Origin: Falsigemmobacter intermedius
Lineage (GTDB): Bacteria > Pseudomonadota > Alphaproteobacteria > Rhodobacterales > Rhodobacteraceae
Direction of reading: 5' to 3'
Assembly (NCBI RefSeq): GCF_004054105.1
Contig: NZ_SBLC01000010.1
Location: 1 to 64,000 of the forward strand
DNA length: 64,000 nucleotides
The translations under genes and the position numbers were made by a program. Position 1 is the first letter of the stretch. Every line of letters begins with the position of its first letter. Shown piece after piece: positions 56,066-64,000 of this stretch. Under the pieces are notes generated by a model. It was not told the DNA's origin. It searched no databases and saw nothing but the letters and a program-made list of their open reading frames with translations.

Positions 56066-56076
56066 AGGGCTTTCCT

Positions 56077-57876
56077 TCAGACGTCAAACAGGGCAGCAGG
56101 GGTGTCCAGCGGAACCGACTGCAGACTTTCGCACAGAGCCAGCCGGGTCACGGCCAGCGGAAGTTCATGAAGCGAGAAATAGCGGCAGGCCTGGAGCTTG
56201 CCGCGGTAGAAGCGGGCCTCAGTCTCTGCCGGGCCTGCCGCAAGTGCGGCCTGCGCCACGGCGGCCTGGCGCAGCCAGAGCCAGCCGATGACCACATGGC
56301 CGAAGGCATCCAGAAAGACCGTGGCATTGGCCATGCGCCGCGCGACATCCGCGCAGCCCGTCAGCGCAGTGGCTGCGGCTTCCAGCGCATCAACGGCGCG
56401 GGCCAGGGCTGCGGCATCGGCACTCAGCGCGGCGTTGGGGGTGGCCTCAGAGAGGGTGTCCCGCATCTCAGCGATCAGCGCACGCAGCGCCGCGCCCTGA
56501 TCGCCGCCGATCTTGCGGCCCAGAAGGTCCATCCCCTGAATGGCGAAGGTGCCTTCGTGGATGTGGTTCAGGCGGTTGTCGCGGTAAAGCCGCTCAAGCG
56601 GATAATCCCGGGTATAGCCATAGCCGCCAAGGATCTGGATCGCCCATTTATTGGCCTCAAGGCAATGCTCTGAGGGCCAGGATTTCACCACCGGGGTCAG
56701 CAGGCCCAGACGCGAGAGCGCCGCTTTGCGGGCCCCCTCATCCGGGTGCGAAGCCGCATCATCGACCAGCCGCGAGCAGTAAAGCGAGAGCGCAAGCCCG
56801 CCTTCAACGGAGGTCTTTTGCTGCAACAACATGCGCCGCACATCGGTGTGCTCAATGATCGGCACCATGGGGCTGGCGGGATCGCGGTCCGTGAGGCTGC
56901 GCCCCTGTGTGCGGCTGCGGGCGTAATCGGTCGAATAGAGATAGCCGTGCAGCCCCGCCATGACCGCGGCGTGACCCACGCCGATGCGGGCCTCGTTCAT
57001 CATGTGGAACATATATTCCAGGCCGCGGCCCGGCTCGCCGATCATCTCGCCCAGGGTCTCGCCGCTTTCGCCGAAGTTCAGCAGGCAGTTGGTCGTCGCA
57101 CGCTGGCCGAGTTTGTGGTTCAGCCCCGCGAGCGCGATATTGTTCGGCCCGGTGATCGTGCCGTCCGCATCGGTGCGCATTTTCGGCACCACGAAAAGCG
57201 AAATCCCCTTGCTGCCCGCAGGCGCATCGGGAAGCTTTGCCAGCACCATATGGACGATATTGTCGGTGATCGCCTGCTCGCCGCCCGAGATCCACATTTT
57301 TGATCCGGTGATCGCGAAAGTGCCATCGCCTTTGGGCACCGCGCGGGTGCGGATATCGCCGAGCGAAGAGCCGGCCTGCGGCTCTGAGAGGCACATGGTT
57401 CCGAACCATTCGCCCGCGATCATGCGGGGGAAGAAACGGGCCTTCTGGCTTTCCGTCCCGAAGGCGCTGAGCAGGTTTGCGGCAGCGATGGTCAGGAAAG
57501 CATAGTTTGAAACCGGGGTATTGGCCGCAACCACCATGCCGCTGGCGGCGGTGTAAAGCGTCCAGGGCGCGCCGATGCCGCCGTCCTCTTCCGCGAAAGG
57601 CAGGGCGAAGAACCCGGCATCGGCATAGGCGCGAAGGGCCGCGCCGGTGGCTTCGGGCTGCACCACGCGGCCATCGACGAACTGCGGCTCCTGCGCGTCG
57701 ACTTCGGCGGCGATGGGCAGAAAGACATCTTCGGCCAGGGCCTGCGCGGTGTCGAGGATCTGCCCCATGGCCTCGCGGTCAAAGGCGGCAAAGCGCGGGC
57801 GGCTGGCCAGTTCCTGCGCGCCAAGAAGCTCATAGAGCAGGAAATCGAGGTCGCGGCGGTCGGTGATCATGGACAT
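56077..57876 (-). CDS. Large acyl-CoA dehydrogenase (DmdC/FadE5-like subgroup)
   Basis: The 599-aa flavoprotein oxidises an acyl-CoA to an enoyl-CoA. It has FGTMCLSEPQAGSSLGDIRT, ITGSKMWISGGEQAITDN, RIGVGHAAVMAGLHGYLYS, ILGGYGYTRDYPLERLYRD and NHIHEGTFAIQGMDLLGRKI, followed by the C-terminal extension typical of the longer family that includes 3-methylmercaptopropionyl-CoA dehydrogenase. The start at 57876 (MSMITDRRDLDF) has GGAAG 7 bp upstream; the open frame further up lacks family similarity. The substrate is not known. Downstream CoA-transferase is separated by 11 bp. Confidence 0.86.
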   Translation of the reverse strand: MSMITDRRDLDFLLYELLGAQELASRPRFAAFDREAMGQILDTAQALAEDVFLPIAAEVDAQEPQFVDGRVVQPEATGAALRAYADAGFFALPFAEEDGGIGAPWTLYTAASGMVVAANTPVSNYAFLTIAAANLLSAFGTESQKARFFPRMIAGEWFGTMCLSEPQAGSSLGDIRTRAVPKGDGTFAITGSKMWISGGEQAITDNIVHMVLAKLPDAPAGSKGISLFVVPKMRTDADGTITGPNNIALAGLNHKLGQRATTNCLLNFGESGETLGEMIGEPGRGLEYMFHMMNEARIGVGHAAVMAGLHGYLYSTDYARSRTQGRSLTDRDPASPMVPIIEHTDVRRMLLQQKTSVEGGLALSLYCSRLVDDAASHPDEGARKAALSRLGLLTPVVKSWPSEHCLEANKWAIQILGGYGYTRDYPLERLYRDNRLNHIHEGTFAIQGMDLLGRKIGGDQGAALRALIAEMRDTLSEATPNAALSADAAALARAVDALEAAATALTGCADVARRMANATVFLDAFGHVVIGWLWLRQAAVAQAALAAGPAETEARFYRGKLQACRYFSLHELPLAVTRLALCESLQSVPLDTPAALFDV

Positions 57877-58248
57877 CTGGCACTTCCGAAGCTGGGTCTG
57901 AGAGAGAGGCGGCGGCGCACAGAACCGCGCGTGCCGCAGGTCACATGCCGCATCAGACCAGCGGAATTTGAGGGAAGCAATCTGCAGCCTCTCGCCTGCC
58001 GGACCTTTGGGCGCAAAGACTGCGGCCCCTTGGGTGCGGCAGAGTTGCAGCGCGGCGGGACGTGGAGAGCCCCCGCCCGGGCCGGGCAGGTGGCACCGGT
58101 CTTCGGCGCAACAACTTTGATCACGGTGCTGAGCATTCTCCCCCACAGCTGCCGGAAGGCGCGACTTAACTACGCAGGACTGCGGGCCGGGGCAACCGGC
58201 CCGAGGCCCGAAGTCCTGCGTTTCGGGGCTTTGCAGTTCAGTTCTGCA
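57877..58248. promoter_or_regulatory. Intergenic region upstream of the acyl-CoA dehydrogenase gene
   Basis: The 372-bp gap separates two genes on the minus strand and is GC-rich. It should hold the promoter for the acyl-CoA dehydrogenase/CoA-transferase pair. I see no clear operator or gene. Confidence 0.35.
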
Positions 58249-59820
58249 TCAAAGGTCGAAATCCCCGGGGCTGGCGTCCCCGGCATTGCCAAAAGAGGTC
58301 CAGCCGCCGTCGACGTAAAGGATCGCCCCGCTGAAATAGGACGCCTTCTGCGAGGCTGAGAACCAGACGGCTTCGGCAATATCCTCGGGCCGGCCCATAT
58401 CGCCCATGGGGATGCGGCGGCGGATCGCGGCGGTATCGATGCGCCCCTGTGCCTCCAGATCCCCGGTGCCGGGGGTGCGGATATAGCCCGGCGCCACCGT
58501 CACCACCCGGCGCCCCTCGGGGCCAAGCTCCGCCGCGAGGCAGCGGGTCAGCACATCAATCGCGGCTTTGGACGCACCATAGGCATGGCGCGGGGCAAAG
58601 GGCAGGAAGGTATTGATCGAGCCGAGATTGACGATCACCCCCTCGCCCTCGGGCATCAGCCGCAGGCTTTCACGCGCGCAGAGGAAGGCGCCGGTCACAT
58701 TGACTTCCATGGTGCGCGAGAGATCCGCGCCGGTCTGATCGAAGGCGGGCCGGAAGTGATCGGCCACAGCGGCATTATTGACCAGCACGTCGAGGCGACC
58801 AAAGCGCGCGCGGATGGTGTCAAAGAGGCCGGTCACGGCAGCCTCATCGGTCAGATCGACCGTCATGCCCAGATGCTGCGGTCCGAGTTCCGCGGCGCGG
58901 GCCTCTGCCCCCTCACGGTCGGCCAGCACAAGAATATCGCCGCCCTGCGCAAAGCGGCGGGCGGTGGCCGCGCCGATGCCGCGTCCCGCGCCGGTGATCA
59001 GCACGACACGGCTGCCCTGACGCGCGGCAGGGCGGGCGAGCTCCTCCGCCGGGGTGCCTGCGACGGGGGGATGGGCGTGACCGGGCTGGTTAAAGGCCTG
59101 CCAGCCACCGTCCACCGCCACCACGGAGCCGGTGATATAGCGCGCCTGGGGCGAGGCGAGAAAGCCGATCATCGCCGCGATCTCATCGGGGCGTCCGATC
59201 CGGCCCAGCGGCACGCGCTGGCGCACCAGCGAAAGATCGGCTTTGCCCGTGCGCTCAAGCTCAGCCACCATGGGGGTGCGGATATAGCCCGGGGCCACAG
59301 CCGTGACTCGGATGCCTTTTGACGCCCATTCCGCCGCCAGAGATTTCGTCATCGAGATCAGCGCAGCCTTTGAGGCGGCATAGGCATTGCGGCGCGGATT
59401 GCCTAAAACCCCCGCCTGGGAGGCGGTGTTGACGATGGCGCCGCCCGGCTTCATCCGCTTTGCCGCCTCACGCGCCATGGCGAAGGGACCGTAGAGGTTC
59501 ACCTGAAAGGTGCTGCGGAAATCCGACAGCGGAGTGTTCAGCGTCGGGGCCATGGTGGGGCCGAGGGCTGCGTTATTGGCCAGGATATCCACGCGGTCGC
59601 TCTGGCTGTCGAGCCAGGACCAGAAGGCCGCGATCTGCGCCTCATCGCCCAGATCCACCTCACGCGAGAGATGGTGATCGCCAAAGCGGCTTACGAGATC
59701 CGCGACATGGCTTCCGGGCAGATCCACGGCCACGAGACGGTGACCGGCTTCGGCAAATTCCGCCAGCAATGCCTGTCCGATACCACCGGCGGCACCGGTG
59801 ATGATTGCAAGCTTCGTCAT
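58249..59820 (-). CDS. Fused double short-chain dehydrogenase (two SDR domains)
   Basis: The 523-aa protein has two complete SDR domains in tandem. Domain 1 (residues 1-245) has ITGAAGGIGQALLAEF, NNAA at 82-85, Ser134 and Tyr147/Lys151 (YAASK). After a linker rich in Pro and Ala, domain 2 (about 270-510) has ITGAGRGIGAATARRF, NNAA, Ser401 and Tyr414/Lys418 (YGASK). Both catalytic sites look intact. SDRs normally act as separate 250-aa chains. The two domains probably work on successive steps or form an internal dimer. GGAGGAG precedes ATG 59820. Confidence 0.85.
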   Translation of the reverse strand: MTKLAIITGAAGGIGQALLAEFAEAGHRLVAVDLPGSHVADLVSRFGDHHLSREVDLGDEAQIAAFWSWLDSQSDRVDILANNAALGPTMAPTLNTPLSDFRSTFQVNLYGPFAMAREAAKRMKPGGAIVNTASQAGVLGNPRRNAYAASKAALISMTKSLAAEWASKGIRVTAVAPGYIRTPMVAELERTGKADLSLVRQRVPLGRIGRPDEIAAMIGFLASPQARYITGSVVAVDGGWQAFNQPGHAHPPVAGTPAEELARPAARQGSRVVLITGAGRGIGAATARRFAQGGDILVLADREGAEARAAELGPQHLGMTVDLTDEAAVTGLFDTIRARFGRLDVLVNNAAVADHFRPAFDQTGADLSRTMEVNVTGAFLCARESLRLMPEGEGVIVNLGSINTFLPFAPRHAYGASKAAIDVLTRCLAAELGPEGRRVVTVAPGYIRTPGTGDLEAQGRIDTAAIRRRIPMGDMGRPEDIAEAVWFSASQKASYFSGAILYVDGGWTSFGNAGDASPGDFDL

Positions 59821-59847
59821 CTTAATTTCTCCTCCGGAATGCCTGGC

Positions 59848-60381
59848 TCAGGCGCCGCTTTCAAGCCGCCTGAGCAACCCGCCGCGATAGAGCAGCCCTT
59901 CGGCATCGGCGGTGTGAAGGGTCTGCACCTGGGCGGTGTAGACGATATTCGCGCCCTGGCGCTGGCTGTGGATGAGGGTGCAGTCCATGCTCACCACGGA
60001 TTTGTTCAGAAGCGGCGCACCGGTCGTGCCGCGACGCCAGCAGGCGCTGCGGGCAAAGCCCTCGGCGGCCCCGGCTTCGACAAAGCTGCGCACCATCTCA
60101 TGATGCTCCTGCGCCACGAAATTGACCGCCACCACGCCGCTTTCGCCCAGCTCCCGGCAAAAGGATGCGTCTTCGCGCAGGCTGATCAGCAGGCTCGGCG
60201 GCTCAGCGCTGCCGGCGCAGATCGCGGTGGCGGTGACGGTCTGCGCCCGGTCCTCACCGGCAAGGCGGGTGGTCAGAATGACGACGGCGGCGGGAACCTG
60301 ATGCAGCGCCGAGCGGAAGTCATCCGCCAGAATGTTCTGACCTGAGATCTGGCCAACTGTCAAAATAGGCTCCAATGTCAT
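59848..60381 (-). CDS. Flavin reductase (HpaC-like)
   Basis: The 177-aa protein belongs to the flavin-reductase domain family that supplies reduced FMN or FAD to a partner monooxygenase. Landmarks are FRSALHQVPAAVVILTTRLA, TVTATAICAGSAEPPSLLIS and SGVVAVNFVAQEHHEMVRSF. ATG 60381 gives a normal start, with a weak ribosome site. No two-component monooxygenase gene is in this part of the window, so the partner may lie beyond 64000. It is in line with the NTF2-like and lactonase genes on the same strand. Confidence 0.78.
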   Translation of the reverse strand: MTLEPILTVGQISGQNILADDFRSALHQVPAAVVILTTRLAGEDRAQTVTATAICAGSAEPPSLLISLREDASFCRELGESGVVAVNFVAQEHHEMVRSFVEAGAAEGFARSACWRRGTTGAPLLNKSVVSMDCTLIHSQRQGANIVYTAQVQTLHTADAEGLLYRGGLLRRLESGA

Positions 60382-60433
60382 TGCGTTCTGCACTCGGGCC
60401 GGCGGACGGCCCCGGGTGAGGCAGAGGAAGAGA

Positions 60434-60961
60434 TTATCCTGAAATATCGTTGAACTGATACACGGGATCTGTCGGGAATGCACTCCCCCGCGGGGCGCGC
60501 GGACCAAAGAGGCTGGCCTCATCGCCCTCAGGGGCAGGGCCGGTTTCGACCCAGTCATAGACCACAAGGCGGTGCAGCACGCGCCAGTCTTCGCCGCGCT
60601 TTTCAAAGACATCGCAGTAGCGGCCACTGAGGGCGGCCTGCCCGGAACCTGCGCGCTGCAGCGCCGAGAAATAGCTTTCCACATGGGCGCGGGTCGGGCT
60701 TTGAAACTCGATCAGGATATTGCTGACGAGATGGATATTGCGCGGCGCTGCCGCAAAGGCCTCGCGGCAGCGGTCAAAGAAATTCTGCACCGGACCGCTG
60801 GCCATGGCACCGTGACGGTCGGTGGCATCGGGCCAGTAAGCGCCGTGCAACGCCGCCTCATCGGCGCGGTCGATGCCGCGGCAATAACGGTAAAGACAAT
60901 CGCGGATCGCCTCGCGGTCCATGAGGTCCGTCAGGCGGTCGGGGTTGCGATAGGGGGTCAT
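60434..60961 (-). CDS. SnoaL/NTF2-like family protein
   Basis: The 175-aa protein has the NTF2-like fold seen in small dehydratases, isomerases and ring-hydroxylase small subunits. It reads DREAIRDCLYRYCRGIDRAD, followed by NIHLVSNILIEFQSPTRAHV and RYCDVFEKRGEDWRVLHRL. The enzyme type cannot be told from sequence. GAGG lies 9 bp upstream of ATG 60961. The upstream lactonase stops 3 bp before it, so the two are co-transcribed. Confidence 0.75.
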   Translation of the reverse strand: MTPYRNPDRLTDLMDREAIRDCLYRYCRGIDRADEAALHGAYWPDATDRHGAMASGPVQNFFDRCREAFAAAPRNIHLVSNILIEFQSPTRAHVESYFSALQRAGSGQAALSGRYCDVFEKRGEDWRVLHRLVVYDWVETGPAPEGDEASLFGPRAPRGSAFPTDPVYQFNDISG

Positions 60962-60964
60962 GGT

Positions 60965-61852
60965 TCAAACCTCTGCGTGCAGGCCGAAGCGCGTCTCGGC
61001 AATGCCGGTCACGCCCAGCCCCTCGATGGCAAACATATGGCCGCCCGCCGGATGGCGCGAGACCGCCCGGCCGGTGCCGGAATCTTTGATCGAGGTCATA
61101 TAAAGAATGTCGAGATCGGGGCCGCCGAAGTTGAGGCAGGAGGGCATATCCACCGGGGCATCAATCAGCCGGTCGAGCTGACCCTCGGGATCAAAGCGCC
61201 CGATCCTGCCGATCTGCACAAGCGTGACCCAGATATAGCCTTCTGAATCCACCGTCGCGCCGTCGGGGCCCGAGCCATAGGGCTTGGTGTCGACATGAAT
61301 GCGCGGCTCCTGCAAAGCGCCGTCGGCGCTGTCATAGCGGTAGGCACGCACCGAGCGGTCAAGGCTGTCGGCGAAATACATCACCCGCCCGTCCGGGCTG
61401 AAGCACAGCGCGTTGGAGATGCGGATGCCATTGGCCAGAACTTCGGTTTTGCCGCCCGGGCTGACGCGGTAAAGCTCGCCCCGCGGCTCGGCGTGGATGC
61501 CCATTGTGCCGCAGAGAAACCGCCCCTGCCGATCCACTTTGCCATCGTTAAAGCGCACGCGCTCATCGGGGGTGGCAAATTGAAAAAGCGGGGTCAGATC
61601 GCCGGTTGCAGTGTCGAATTCATAAATCCCGTCCTGCAGACCCGCGATCAGGCGACTGCCCTGCGAAAGGCCCACTGAGCCCACCATTGAGGGCATCTGC
61701 CATTCGTCAAAGCTGTTGCTGCGGATGTTGTGGCGGTGGATCTTCCGGCCCACGCCGTCGACCCAATAAATGCATTCATTCGCCGCGTCCCAGACCGGGC
61801 TTTCGCCCAGCAAAGACGGGTTGACCGAAATCCGGCGTGCGCTGAGCAGCAT
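60965..61852 (-). CDS. SMP-30/gluconolactonase-family lactonase
   Basis: The 295-aa protein is a six-bladed propeller hydrolase of the SMP-30/regucalcin family. It has GESPVWDAANECIYWVDGVG with the metal Glu, VRFNDGKVDRQGRFLCGTMG, NGIRISNALCFSPDGRVMYF and PDGATVDSEGYIWVTLVQIG. It probably opens a lactone formed in the cluster's pathway, using a divalent metal. The start at 61852 has only a weak ribosome site. It overlaps nothing and is followed closely by the NTF2-like gene. Confidence 0.83.
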   Translation of the reverse strand: MLLSARRISVNPSLLGESPVWDAANECIYWVDGVGRKIHRHNIRSNSFDEWQMPSMVGSVGLSQGSRLIAGLQDGIYEFDTATGDLTPLFQFATPDERVRFNDGKVDRQGRFLCGTMGIHAEPRGELYRVSPGGKTEVLANGIRISNALCFSPDGRVMYFADSLDRSVRAYRYDSADGALQEPRIHVDTKPYGSGPDGATVDSEGYIWVTLVQIGRIGRFDPEGQLDRLIDAPVDMPSCLNFGGPDLDILYMTSIKDSGTGRAVSRHPAGGHMFAIEGLGVTGIAETRFGLHAEV

Positions 61853-61885
61853 GGCGGGTGATCCTGATCAAAAAGACAGTAAAGC

Positions 61886-61912
61886 CCGGTGCCGCCTGGG
61901 GAGCAGCACCGG
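61886..61912 (-). terminator. Attenuator hairpin after the binding-protein gene
   Basis: On the minus strand a 7-bp stem (61906-61912 with 61886-61892) is followed by GGCTTTACTGTCTTTTT. It lies between the binding protein and the lactonase genes and may give the receptor a higher transcript level. Confidence 0.6.
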
Positions 61913-61921
61913 AGGAAAGCA

Positions 61922-63151
61922 TCAGCCTTTCAAAGCCGGGCAGGCGCTTTCCGAGGCCGGGGTCCAGGCATCGGCGCCGGAGATTTCACCGGTGATGCTG
62001 TAGTAATCCCAGGGGTATTTCGAGTCCGAGGGCGCTTTGATCATCGCCGAGAGCATCGGGCGCATCACCTGGCCATCCGCGCGGATCGGGATGTCTTTAT
62101 GGATGAAATCCTCAACCGGGGTTTCATGCATCTTTGCGGCCACGGCCTTGCCGTCATCGGTGCCTGCGAGGGTCACGGCCTTCAGATAGTGCTTCACGGC
62201 CGTATAAGTCGCAAGCTGCGCTTCATTGGGATAGCGGTCGTTGAAGGCCTTGCGGAACCGCTCCGTAAAAGCGCGGGTCTCATCGTTTGCATCCCAATAC
62301 ATCGCCGAGCCGAAGCGCAGACCCTGGGCGGTCTGAAGACCGATCGAGTGGATCATATTGATCTGAAGACCGAGCGGCGCGAGGATCTGGCCCGCTTCGG
62401 CAATGCCAAATTCTTTCGCCTGTTTCACCAGGTTGGCGAAGTCAGAGCCGGAGTTCGCGATGCCGATGACCTTGGCACCCGAGGCCTGAGCCTGCAGCAG
62501 CTGCGCCGAGAAATCGGTGGTGTTGAGCGGATGGAGCACCGAGCCCAGCACTTTGCCGCCCGCCGCCTCAATAAAGCGGGTCGCATCGGCCTGATACTGC
62601 TTGCCGAATGTGTAATCGACGGTGATGAAATACCAGCTGTCCTGCCCATCGGCCAGCAGCGGCAGCACGGTGCCCTTGGGCAGAGCATAGGTGTCATGCA
62701 CCCATTGGAAGGTATAGGGCGAGCAGGCCTTGCCGGTCAGATCCGGGCTTGCGGTGCCGCCCAGCAGATAGGGCTTTTCATTGGCCTTCATGATCTCGGT
62801 CACGGCCAGCGCGATCGAAGAAGCCGAACAGCCGACGATGGTGTCAACGCCGTCCTGCTCCACCCATTTGCGGGCAGCCGCCACGCCGATATCGGGCTTG
62901 TTCTGATCGTCCGCCACCACGACTTCGATTTTGGTGCCGTTGATTTCATTGTTGAAATCTTCGATCGCCAGACGCACCGCAGCGGTCGAGCCGGGGCCGC
63001 AGTTGTCGGCGTAAACGCCCGACTGATCGTTCATCACACCAATGCGGATGACATCGCCCGACATCTGCGCGAAAGCCGGCGCGCCAATCAGCGCGGTCGC
63101 GCAGCACAGCGCCGCCAGACCGCCAAAGCGGCTTTGGGTCTTCATGGTCAT
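61922..63151 (-). CDS. Branched-chain-amino-acid-type ABC substrate-binding protein
   Basis: The 409-aa periplasmic receptor starts with a signal peptide (MTMKTQSRFGGLAALCCATA, cleavage near AFA-QMS). It has the LivJ-type fold (Peripla_BP_6): IRIGVMNDQSGVYADNCGPG, AVRLAIEDFNNEINGTKIEV and WYFITVDYTFGKQYQADATR. Such receptors often serve aromatic or hydrophobic acid uptake, not only Leu, Ile and Val. No matching permease or ATPase genes are in the window. GGGAG lies about 6 bp upstream of ATG 63151. Its place in the cluster suggests it binds the cluster's starting substrate. Confidence 0.87.
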   Translation of the reverse strand: MTMKTQSRFGGLAALCCATALIGAPAFAQMSGDVIRIGVMNDQSGVYADNCGPGSTAAVRLAIEDFNNEINGTKIEVVVADDQNKPDIGVAAARKWVEQDGVDTIVGCSASSIALAVTEIMKANEKPYLLGGTASPDLTGKACSPYTFQWVHDTYALPKGTVLPLLADGQDSWYFITVDYTFGKQYQADATRFIEAAGGKVLGSVLHPLNTTDFSAQLLQAQASGAKVIGIANSGSDFANLVKQAKEFGIAEAGQILAPLGLQINMIHSIGLQTAQGLRFGSAMYWDANDETRAFTERFRKAFNDRYPNEAQLATYTAVKHYLKAVTLAGTDDGKAVAAKMHETPVEDFIHKDIPIRADGQVMRPMLSAMIKAPSDSKYPWDYYSITGEISGADAWTPASESACPALKG

Positions 63152-63247
63152 GTCTCTCTCCCCTGAACCGACGGCCGCTCTCCTCAGCGGGCACCGGATG
63201 GCTGAACCGGCCTGCCCCCGCGATGCGCTGCGGGGCAGACGTAACTG

Positions 63248-64000
63248 TTACGAAAAGGCGAAGGTCATCGCGCCATCGACCAAGAGCATGTCGCCGCTGA
63301 TCCAGCCCGCCTCATCCGAGGCCAGGAAGACCGCCGCATGGGCGATGTCTTCCGGCGTGCCCAGACGCTGCAGCGGCACGCGCTTGCGGCGACGCTCCCA
63401 GCCCTCTTCATCGATCACCAGATTGGCCCCGTCCGTGCGGGTCGAGCCCGGCGCAATGGCGCAGACGCGGATGTTATCCGGCCCGAATTCCGCCGCCGCC
63501 GAGCGCGTCGAGGCCGCCACAGCCGCCTTGATGGCGCTGTACATAATGCCATGTTTCATGGCCAGAAGCGCGGAGGGCGAGGCGATATTGACGATAACCC
63601 CGCCACCGGCTTCGCGCATCTGCGGCATGACCGCCTGATAGCCCCAGATGACGCCCTTAAAGCCCACATCGATCATCCGCCCGATCATCTCTTCGGTCTG
63701 ATCTTCCAGCGGGCCATAGCGGTTCCACATGGCGTTATTGACCAGAAGCGTCACCGGACCTGCGGCCGCGCGCAAAGCCTCAGCGGCTGCCATGACGTCG
63801 TCGCGCTTCGCGACATTTCCGGTCAGAGCAATGGCCCGGCCACCGGCGGCACGAATGGCCGCGGCTGCATCTTCGGCAATCTCAGCCTTAAGATCCAGCA
63901 CGCCGACAAAGGCGCCTTCCCGGGCATAAGCTTCAGAAATCGCGCGGCCAATTCCGCGCCCGCCGCCGGTCACAAGTGCGACACGTCCGTCCAGTCTGCC
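63248..64000 (-). CDS. Short-chain dehydrogenase/reductase, 5' end outside window
   Basis: The visible 250 residues form an almost complete SDR. They include RLDGRVALVTGGGRGIGRAI at the edge, the NNA motif (LLVNNAMWNRYGPL), catalytic Ser in VNIASPSALL and the YSAIK motif, ending with ISGDMLLVDGAMTFAFS. The reading frame is open to base 64000, so the start codon lies beyond. It is upstream of the binding-protein gene on the same strand and is probably part of the same catabolic cluster. The substrate is unknown. Confidence 0.85.
   Translation of the reverse strand, partial: GRLDGRVALVTGGGRGIGRAISEAYAREGAFVGVLDLKAEIAEDAAAAIRAAGGRAIALTGNVAKRDDVMAAAEALRAAAGPVTLLVNNAMWNRYGPLEDQTEEMIGRMIDVGFKGVIWGYQAVMPQMREAGGGVIVNIASPSALLAMKHGIMYSAIKAAVAASTRSAAAEFGPDNIRVCAIAPGSTRTDGANLVIDEEGWERRRKRVPLQRLGTPEDIAHAAVFLASDEAGWISGDMLLVDGAMTFAFS

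Noticed and set aside
61889-63166. 425-aa open frame on the plus strand
   Set aside because: It is antisense to the Liv-type receptor gene, which has a signal peptide and family motifs.

Overview
The window is about 64 kb of GC-rich DNA whose gene families and codon use fit the Rhodobacteraceae (Alphaproteobacteria). It carries a plasmid-type replication and partition module at 41.8-46.0 kb: parA and parB, an iteron region with four 22-bp-spaced repeats, and a Rep_3-family initiator. This suggests a megaplasmid or chromid, or an integrated plasmid. Housekeeping-type genes lie on the same DNA (rsgA, an RsuA-type pseudouridine synthase, a cold-shock protein, katG/oxyR), which favours a chromid. 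I saw no rRNA, tRNA, CRISPR array, insertion sequence or phage gene.

Layout, left side. 0.1-5.2 kb: a tad/Flp pilus cluster (cpaB, cpaE, cpaF, tadB, tadC) in which the first three genes are each broken by a frameshift or stop. 5.3-13.8 kb (minus): a five-gene peptide or glutathione-type ABC uptake operon ending in a cytoplasmic gamma-glutamyltransferase; one permease carries a seven-repeat, propeller-like insertion in its periplasmic loop. 14.1-15.1 kb: a frameshifted glycosyltransferase-like gene. 15.2-18.3 kb (minus): a ProVWX-type betaine transporter. 18.8-24.5 kb: rsgA, an LLM flavoenzyme, a membrane diguanylate cyclase, and a FAD-oxidase/cupin operon facing a TetR regulator. 25.3-28.6 kb: katG and divergent oxyR.

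Middle. 28.6-31.1 kb: an acetamidase/formamidase-family enzyme and an orphan peptide-binding protein. 31.3-37.0 kb (minus): a putative organosulfur amino-acid operon (GNAT acetyltransferase, fused permease-ATPase, two paralogous binding proteins, LLM monooxygenase) preceded by a 25-codon cysteine-rich reading frame with a strong ribosome binding site, a candidate cysteine-responsive leader peptide. 37.1-41.8 kb: a PPOX-family flavoprotein, a TetR regulator and a divergent two-gene unit for an aromatic acyl-CoA (fused flavin monooxygenase/old-yellow-enzyme plus an SDR). This abuts parB by overlapping stop codons. 41.8-46.0 kb: parB-parA, origin, rep.

Right side. 46.3-54.6 kb: mostly envelope genes (DUF481 outer-membrane protein, a Pro-Glu-Ala-rich OmpA-domain protein, PRC-barrel protein, CHAP-domain protein) with a DapA-family lyase, a transglutaminase-like protein, pseudouridine synthase and cold-shock protein, often separated by clear intrinsic terminators. 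54.9-64.0 kb (minus): a catabolic cluster with CoA-transferase, acyl-CoA dehydrogenase, a fused double SDR, flavin reductase, NTF2-like protein, SMP-30 lactonase, a Liv-type binding protein and an SDR cut by the window end.

The two most unusual items are the propeller-containing permease (about 10.1-11.0 kb) and the cysteine-rich leader frame (36826-36903). Sulfur and peptide scavenging is a recurring theme of the left half: gamma-glutamyl peptides in one operon, probably S-modified cysteine in another. All functional calls rest on reading the sequence; no database search was run.
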